Origin: Quercus robur
Lineage: Eukaryota; Streptophyta; Magnoliopsida; Fagales; Fagaceae
Assembly (NCBI RefSeq): GCF_932294415.1
Contig: NC_065543.1
Span: 41,252,277 to 41,316,276 of the forward strand
Reading direction: 5' to 3'
Length of the DNA: 64,000 bases
The position numbers and the translations under genes are program-made. Position 1 is the stretch's first letter. Each line of letters opens with the position of its first letter. Below, in pieces: positions 58,069-64,000 of the stretch. The notes under the pieces are model-generated. The model searched no databases and had not been told where the DNA came from. It saw only the letters and a list, made by a program, of their open reading frames with translations.

Positions 58069-58869
58069 TTTAAACTCATGTTTGTGTACCTTGTTTAGCT
58101 TGGATGAGCATATTTTACTACACTTTACTAGTTTTAGCTTTGTAGTGCATGTTGTGTGGGAGTTGTTTATAGTTTTTGACTAAAAAATCCTAAGAGAAAG
58201 GTATAAATAACCATCTCACCATTGTTTACTAGCCAATCATGAACAACTTAGTGCATATCATATAATTTTGTGCTCGAGAAAGTGTAACACATGCACAAAA
58301 AGAACATAAGGTGTGGCCTCGGCTTATAATAATAAAATTGGTGTGTACATTATTAAGATATAATAAATTCAAATTGAAATAAAAATAGTGTGTACATTAT
58401 AGGGCAAAACAAGAAACTTACATGATTGCAAGTTTGTTTTCTAGAAGATGTGAGAGTTATATGTTGTAACTCTTTAGGTGATAGTCACTTTCAAACTTAT
58501 GCGATTAATTTTGTAGAAATTGTGATTGATTACAATCTACATATCATCTCACATGTATCTCAAGTTATTGCTAGTTACACACACTACACAAGTTATTCTT
58601 TGCTAAACTTAGTACATTATATTGTGTGTGATCTTGTTGTGGCCATTCAAGATTAAAAGTTCCTTGATTTTGATGTAAAACATGTTTTAATGTTTAAAGT
58701 CTTTGAGGACAAATTGATTGAAAATCTTGTTTTTGGAAGATCTAGATTGAATTCAAGTGTTTTTGAAAAACTTTACATCTCATACTCATGCATTTTATTC
58801 ATAAAACAATGTGCTTTGAGGAGTTTTTGCATTAAAATGCTTTGTTTTTCAAAAAACTGATTTTTCCAG

Positions 58870-59000
58870 ATTTTCGATTGATCAAACCTGTTGCTCGACC
58901 GATTGAAAATGTGATAAAAAATTAGGTTTGAATCTGCCTAGCTCGACCGGTTCTCGATTGAGCTGGATTGATTCAATGTGATTTTCGACCGATCGAAAAT
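58870..59000 (+). promoter_or_regulatory. Internal TCGATCGA-like cluster of SIRE-B
   Basis: Repeated TCGATTGA, TCGACCGA and CGATCGAAAATCGG words are followed by TTTTTTAAAAAGCTTTTCTC. SIRE-A has its CGCG cluster and a similar TTTTTAAAGAGCTTTTTC in the corresponding place. Confidence 0.55.
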
Positions 59001-59785
59001 CGGTTAGAAAGTTTTTTAAAAAGCTTTTCTCATGTGTTCATCACACTATTCATACTTTTTCAAAAAGCTTTCTCTCTCTTCTTCTTCTTCGACCGATCCA
59101 CTTCAAGTCAATTTTTGTCATTTTCTTCCAAATTTTTCTCAAGGTTTTTGTCTTCAAGTGCTGGTAAGACCTTTTCACCCCTTCTTTTTCATTTTATTTA
59201 CATTTTTCATGCATTTTTCATGCATTTTAGGTGAAATTTTTTAACCTATAGATTTTTGGGGTTTTTGATTTTAGTTGGTTTCTTTCAAATTTGATCACTG
59301 GGTTTTTGTTCTTAGATGTTGTAAACATGTTTCCCATGCATTAAGTTGATCAATTTGGTGATTTGAGAACAATTTGAAATTCTAGGGCTTGAAACTACAT
59401 GAAATTGAGGATTTTGTTCAATTGAGCTGTAATTCGTAAAATTGACTTATGTAATTGATTAATTATGTCATTATATGATGATTTCGATCTAGTGTAATGG
59501 TTAATTACTCAATTTGGTTAAATTTTTGAAATTGGATTTTTTAAAATTTGGGGTTTTTGTTCTAAAACTCTTGAACATGTGTCAAGTCAATTGTTGGTTC
59601 ATAAAGTAAAATTGAACTGTTTTCAATGCATTAGAGCATGCATCATTTGTTCATTTAGTTCATGCATCATATAGATTGATATTTTCCATTGTGTTTGCTC
59701 TCTAACCCTGTCTGATGCAGTCTGCCCTTGTGTGTTTTTTTTTTCTTTGTTTCTTTTTTTTCCATTCTTTCCGATCCTTAGCATC

Positions 59786-60886
59786 ATGGTTAGGAAGTCT
59801 AGAGCTTATAAGAAACCCTCCACCTCCTCTACCCCTGTTTTCCAAAGTGATAGGTTTCTTAGCTCAAAAAATCTGGAAACCTTTGAGAAATTGAATGTCT
59901 ATAGAAAGGTGTGGGCTGAGCGGAAAGTGATTTTAGATGTGGTTGATCCTGAGATTCGTAGGAGTTTTGATCGTAGGGGTTGGTTGCCTCTTTTAGATGT
60001 AGGTCATCCTCTTCCGGCTGTTTTGATCAGGGAGTTCTATTTGAACCTCTCTGTTCACTCCACTTCATCCAACATTTAGTTTGTGAAGAGTTGGATAAGG
60101 GAAGAAGAGTATGTCATTACTCCTCAGGTAGTGGCCTCTACTCTTGGTGTACCTTTGGTACAACAACCTGTTTATCTTTATGATGAGACACCTCCTCTTG
60201 ACAACATCATGTCACTCATCACTGGTAATACCATTCAGTGGGGTACTGATCCTTGTATCACCTCTCATGAGCTTACTGAGCTCAATTATATGTTTTTCCG
60301 GATTTCATGTCATTCCATTTGACCTATCTCTCATTTACATACTATTTCCATTGAGAGATGTGTTTTTTTGTATGCTCTTGTCACCGATGCTTCTATTTGT
60401 TTTTCCTCTTTGTTTATTATCACTTTAGTTGAGGTTTATAGGAGTAGCTTGAAAGGACATGGTCTTTTCTTTCCGGTTTTTATTCATAGAATTTTGTTAG
60501 ATTTGGGTTTAGAGGATTTTCCTGCATCCGAGCTTGTTCATATCATCGTCCCCATAGGTGCCACCTTTCTTAGGCAAAGAGCGGCTCAGATAAAAGCTAG
60601 CTCTAAACTTCGTAGAGTTGAGTCTTCCACAGGTGATGCATCTTGGCCTCCTCCATCTGGTGATCCATTTGCTGAGGAGTTTGTCGATCCCACCGCCGTT
60701 GTTGATCCTCTGCCTTCTTCTTCCAGTGATGCTTCCATTCGGAGTATGTTGGAGACTGTCATGACCGTTCAGGCGGCGCATTGATAGATTTTGGTGGATG
60801 TGCTTGCTGAGCTTTAGGCTTTATGTGTAGATTTGGCAAGTGTTCGACATTCTTCCCTGCCTCCACCTTTTGATGATGAGTCTTGA
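59786..60886 (+). pseudogene. SIRE-B plant transposon protein-like frame (env-position ORF), with stops
   Basis: One frame from ATG 59786 (MVRKSRAYKKPSTSS) to TGA 60884-60886, broken by TAG 60077-60079, TGA 60320-60322, a double stop at 60782-60787 and a later TAG, but by no frameshift that I see. It has the look of the putative plant transposon protein domain: WLPLLDVGHPLPAVLIREFY, then WIREEEYVITPQVVASTLGV. A Ser/Pro-rich tail follows. In SIRE elements a third ORF lies between pol and the 3' LTR; its role is unknown. A helical or coiled C-terminus (VQAAH..ILVDVLAEL) is typical. Confidence 0.75.
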
Positions 60887-61401
60887 TTGCCCTCTGGCAA
60901 TTTGTCACAAAAAGGGGGGTATTTATGCATGTTGATAGGGGGAGTTTTTGTTGATAGGGGGAGATTTAGATTGTATCTAGGTGCTTCATGGTGTATTCAT
61001 TTTTTTTTTTTTTTGGCTCATGATGTATTTGTTTTATTAGTTATATATGTTAGGGGGAGACATTTGTGCTTTGCGTTTAGTATTTTTATTGTTTCCTGTT
61101 TCACATATGGTACAGTTGATTATTGATTTATATTTATGAGGTTATTCATGATATATGTCTTTTATTTTTCTGTTTTGTGAAATTAAGAATTTATTTTGGT
61201 TTTACTTGTATTTTCCACACATGCGTTTATGTGTTTGTTGATTGTTACAGAAATATACAAGTTGATTCAGTCGTGCTGTTGTTTACACTGGCAACTGATA
61301 GATAGTAGTTAAGTTGAATTGTTTTTGAGCATTTTGTTGTAATGAGCTGTTTTGTAACTTTGAGCATTTTTGTTTTGGTATGTGTTTTGTCATAGATTGC
61401 C

Positions 61402-61413
61402 AAAGGGGGAGTT
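61402..61413 (+). other. SIRE-B polypurine tract
   Basis: AAAGGGGGAGTT directly before the 3' LTR. Further AGGGGGAG copies lie at about 60940, 60957 and 61052. Confidence 0.9.
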
Positions 61414-62058
61414 TGTTAGGTTTTAAGAAATTAGGAACTAATGTATTAGAACTTCAATATGTATATGTTAGCAAACCATGATCAAAATGTTTAGTCTAGA
61501 TTTAGGCTGCTCAAAGTATGGTTACGTGTAAAGTTGGAATCGAGTAATTGCAGGAAATTACTATTCAATTTCTGCAAGGCTTGATCAATCGAAAATTAAA
61601 CTCGATTGATTGAAGCTCATGCAGATTGTTTTTTTGTAGAATTTTCCAACTCAGCCCAAGCCCATATGACATGTAGGGTTTTATGTTTTGCTTCAAGTAT
61701 AAAGAGAAAAACCCTAGCCACGTTTTAAAGGTTGTTGATATACTGTGTGTGTGAATCTCTTGTGAGATTTAGAGGTGTTTACCTTCATACATACTTAGGG
61801 TTATCAAGATCAAGATTAATGTTGAGAGCTTGGTGATCTCTTCAGTTGCTGTTTCGAGGGCTTAGAGAAAAACACAAGTGAGAGTACTTGTGGTTGTTGT
61901 GGATTAAGGAAAGAAGTAGTCCGTGGATTCGGAGTTGTCACGTGGTCGTGATAGTAAGTTTTCTACTCGAGGTAGCAATAGGATGTTAGTGGTCTAAGTC
62001 GCTATTGCAAAACTTTAATTCTTTTATAGTGGATTTGTTTTATCTTGAGGATAGCTAG
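61414..62058 (+). repeat. SIRE-B 3' LTR, left part
   Basis: Starts TGTTAGGTTTTAAG. It contains TCGATTGATTGAAG-type words at 61583-61618, a TATA-like AGTATAAAG at about 61698 and a leader with AAACCCTAG. It is homologous to the SIRE-C LTR, sharing GTCCGTGGATTCGGAG, but breaks off at 62058. The remainder should lie right of SIRE-C. Confidence 0.88.
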
Positions 62059-62997
62059 TGTTAGGTTCTAAATTTTTAGAACAATTGGCAAATCATAAAC
62101 ACAACCTTGTCTAGATATAAATCTTAGAGTCTATAGGTTTTATTAGACAATGCTCAATGTGATTCAAGTCAAGATTCAAGAACATACAAGCTGCAGGAAG
62201 AAAATTTCATAATCTGTCTGGTTCGATCAATCGAAAGACAGGCTCGATTGATCGAAAGTCGTATATGCAGAATTTTAATTAAACCCAAACAGCAGTTCAA
62301 GCCCATTAAGGATTAGGGTTTCTAATCTACTTCTCCCAGTATATAAAGGAAACTTTAAGCACGTTTTTATAGAGCTTTTCAGAGAGAAAAGAGTGTGCCT
62401 CTTTTGTATTTAGGGTTTTGTTCCTAAAAACCTCTCTTATATCTTCTACCGGTGCTATTCCTTGAAGAATCTCAAGATCCGATATTTTAGAAGTTGTTGC
62501 CTTCTCTTATCATCAAAAGTGTTGATGATCTAAACCTTCAAGGGTGGTATTGGAGTCACAAACAGGAGAGTTTGTGTTGCTAAACCTTTGAGTAGGATCT
62601 CAAAGTCACAAACGGGGGTGTTTGTGTTTTGCAAAGGTCAAAGAAAGAAGGAGTCCGTGGATTCGGAGCTTGCACGTGGTCGTGTCAGTAAGTTCTACTA
62701 GTTGGTAGCAATAAGAAGTCGAGCATGGGGGCTTGTAAGTCTTATTGTATGAATTTCGATTCTTTCTAGTGGATTTGCTTTTTACCTTGAGGATAGTTAG
62801 GTTAAATCCTCCCCAAGTTTTTTATCGGTTTGGTTTTCCTGGGTTATCATATCGTTTGTGTTATTTATCTTTCCGCTGCTATGCATGATATGATTGTTTG
62901 ATTGTGATAACCTAGATTTGTAATTTGGACTAAGTAATTACTTGGCTAATTACCTAGGTTAATCTAATTGTGTTTTTAAGGGATCCAAAAACTAACA
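62059..62997 (+). repeat. SIRE-C 5' LTR
   Basis: 939 bp, TGTTAGGTTC...AACTAACA with inverted TGTTAG/CTAACA ends. It carries TCGATCAATCGAAAG and TCGATTGATCGAAAG at 62222-62262 and a TATA box AGTATATAAAGG at 62339-62350. Confidence 0.92.
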
Positions 62998-62999
62998 AG

Positions 63000-63013
63000 T
63001 GGTATCAGAGCGG
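63000..63013 (+). other. SIRE-C primer binding site (tRNA-iMet)
   Basis: TGGTATCAGAGCGG two bases after the LTR, identical to that of SIRE-A. Confidence 0.95.
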
Positions 63014-63070
63014 GTTGCTCTTTTGTTTTAGATCTTTTGATTTAAGAGCTGATCCTTGACCCCTGTTGTC

Positions 63071-63994
63071 ATGGATAATTTGAAGTGTCTTTCTGATCAT
63101 GTTTCTGCTCATGCTTCTGTTGATTTTATTGATGCATGTGAAACTCTTCGTAAGGAATTATTGAAATCTATGAAAATTGCTAAGAAATTCAAGGAAGAGT
63201 TAAAATTGGCTAATCTTGAAAAAGAGGAATTGATTGTTAGATTAGATGAATCTAATAAAAAGAATGAATTTTTGAGAAATCAAATTTCCTCTCAAGATGA
63301 GAAGATGAAATGCTTGGAACAAGAGTTAGTTGAATCTAAAGCTAAAATTGAAAATTTGACTAGTACCAAGCCTGCTGTTGATAACAGAAGTGTTTCTATT
63401 TCTCTTAAGCCTAAAACTGAAAAAGTTTATATCCCTCATTTTAAGAGGAAGAATAAAGAAAAGACTTATTTTACTAGGTTAGACAAAGGTAAAAGTTCTT
63501 ATGTTGACGCTGAAGTTTCTAAACGTAAGTCTAAACCTACTGTTAGAGAGCATAATAAATCTGTTTTTGTGCCTACCTGTCACCTTTGTGGTGTTGTTGG
63601 TCATATTAGACCAAATTGTTTTTTGTCGAGGCAAGAATCAAAGCCTGTGACCGGAAACCCCACTAGGAATACTGATGTTCCTAAATTTGTTCCTGTCTGC
63701 CATTTTTGTGGTGTCCGTGGTCACATTCGTCCTAATTGTCATAAACTGAAATTTAAGCATTCTATATTTCAGTCTAGGATTTGTGATGATATTTCTCCTG
63801 CCATAAGTCCATATAAATTGTTTCATATTTTTTTGAAAAATTTGAGCTTGTTGGCTTGTGAAAGGAATTTGCAGAATTTTAGTCTCTCTCAGAAGGTTGG
63901 TGTAATCCCTCAAATACACTCTGCTTCTCATGGATTTTCACCTACAAAGCCGAAGACTCGTGCTATATGGGTGAGAAAAATTTCTCTAAGGTGA
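63071..63994 (+). CDS. SIRE-C gag-like protein with coiled coil and two zinc knuckles
   Basis: 307 aa from ATG 63071 (MDNLKCLSDHVSAH), complete to TGA 63992-63994. Residues about 25-105 are a charged coiled coil (LEKEELIVRLDESNKKNEFL). VYIPHFKRKNKEK follows. Zinc knuckles C-X2-C-X4-H-X4-C begin near residues 170 (CHLCGVVGHIRPNC) and 210 (CHFCGVRGHIRPNC). The C-terminus ends AIWVRKISLR. It has the same order and key motifs as the SIRE-A protein but low overall identity. Like that protein it lacks the UBN2-type capsid half expected upstream. The frame is intact. Whether pol follows cannot be seen. Confidence 0.85.
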   Translation: MDNLKCLSDHVSAHASVDFIDACETLRKELLKSMKIAKKFKEELKLANLEKEELIVRLDESNKKNEFLRNQISSQDEKMKCLEQELVESKAKIENLTSTKPAVDNRSVSISLKPKTEKVYIPHFKRKNKEKTYFTRLDKGKSSYVDAEVSKRKSKPTVREHNKSVFVPTCHLCGVVGHIRPNCFLSRQESKPVTGNPTRNTDVPKFVPVCHFCGVRGHIRPNCHKLKFKHSIFQSRICDDISPAISPYKLFHIFLKNLSLLACERNLQNFSLSQKVGVIPQIHSASHGFSPTKPKTRAIWVRKISLR

Positions 63995-64000
63995 GTGTTG

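Larger units (their letters stand above)
57147..62058 (+). mobile_element. SIRE-B: deleted SIRE-like LTR element, 3' LTR broken by SIRE-C
   Basis: A 52-bp 5' LTR remnant (57147-57198) matches the start of the 3' LTR at 61414. The rest of the 5' LTR and the primer site are gone, and the remnant joins straight to leader sequence. The interior has a collapsed gag-pol frame, a foldback MITE, a TCGATCGA-like cluster, a broken transposon-protein frame and a polypurine tract (61402-61413). The 3' LTR (61414-62058) stops where SIRE-C begins. Confidence 0.88.
62059..64000 (+). mobile_element. SIRE-C: SIRE-like LTR element nested in SIRE-B, runs off the right edge
   Basis: A 939-bp 5' LTR (62059-62997), primer site and gag-like ORF. 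The left flanking pentamer is GCTAG (62054-62058), which is the predicted target duplication. The 3' LTR lies outside the window. Confidence 0.92.

Noticed and set aside
61414..62997. A single long LTR covering both SIRE-B and SIRE-C LTR sequence
   Set aside because: TGTTAG restarts at 62059 and homologous blocks (GTCCGTGGATTCGGAG) occur once in each part, so two LTRs are nested and not one.

Overview
This window looks like AT-rich nuclear DNA of a eudicot, most likely a woody one. The evidence is spliced genes with GT-AG introns, a plant-type 40S ribosomal protein S9 gene, a plant pectin-methylesterase-inhibitor protein, a LURP-one-related gene, plant L1-type LINEs with C-terminal RNase H, and Copia/SIRE-like LTR elements primed by initiator-Met tRNA. 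The repeat mix suggests Fagales or Fagaceae to me, but that is an impression and not a demonstrated assignment. I saw no bacterial, organellar, rRNA, tRNA or CRISPR features.

Only three genes look functional, all on the + strand. RPS9 (9938-12472) has three exons encoding 197 aa. A membrane-anchored PMEI-domain protein (15025-15777) is intronless. A LURP-one-related (LOR) gene (50834-51625) has three exons encoding 199 aa. Some exon-like fragments (about 37060, 44730-45145, 45715-46002) may be remains of further genes.

Most of the rest is transposable elements. Region by region: LINE-1 (1-5234, +, left end outside the window); a non-coding stretch with minisatellites and an LTR-like remnant (5235-9700); RPS9; a Mutator-like TIR element (13161-14230); the PMEI gene; a LINE fragment (about 16020-17390, -); LINE-2 (19163-24791, -); an LTR-like and inverted-repeat-rich tract (25700-27240); a possible TIR element (27714-34764) split by LINE-3 (27866-33866, -, perfect 15-bp target duplication), which is itself split by a 184-bp hAT-like MITE; a complete gag-only SIRE-like LTR element, SIRE-A (37748-44301, two 1111-bp LTRs, 5-bp target duplication); solo LTR 1 (48372-50224) carrying a Tourist-like MITE; the LOR gene; solo LTR 2 of the same family (54288-56207) carrying a different MITE; and SIRE-B (57147-62058), which is deleted, carries a foldback MITE, and is interrupted in its 3' LTR by SIRE-C (62059 to beyond the window).

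The three LINEs share one plan: an ORF1 nucleic-acid-binding protein, then an ORF2 with endonuclease, reverse transcriptase, zf-RVT and RNase H. The ORF1 stop overlaps the ORF2 start in a four-base ATGA in two of them, and in a one-base derivative (ATAA) in the third. This suggests coupled translation of ORF2. The SIRE-like elements share a second recurring plan: a cluster of short CG-containing palindromes (TCGCGA in SIRE-A, TCGATCGA-like in SIRE-B and SIRE-C) upstream of the LTR TATA box. In SIRE-A and SIRE-B this cluster is repeated inside the element downstream of the coding part, which suggests a second internal promoter-like module. These two patterns are the observations I would follow up first.
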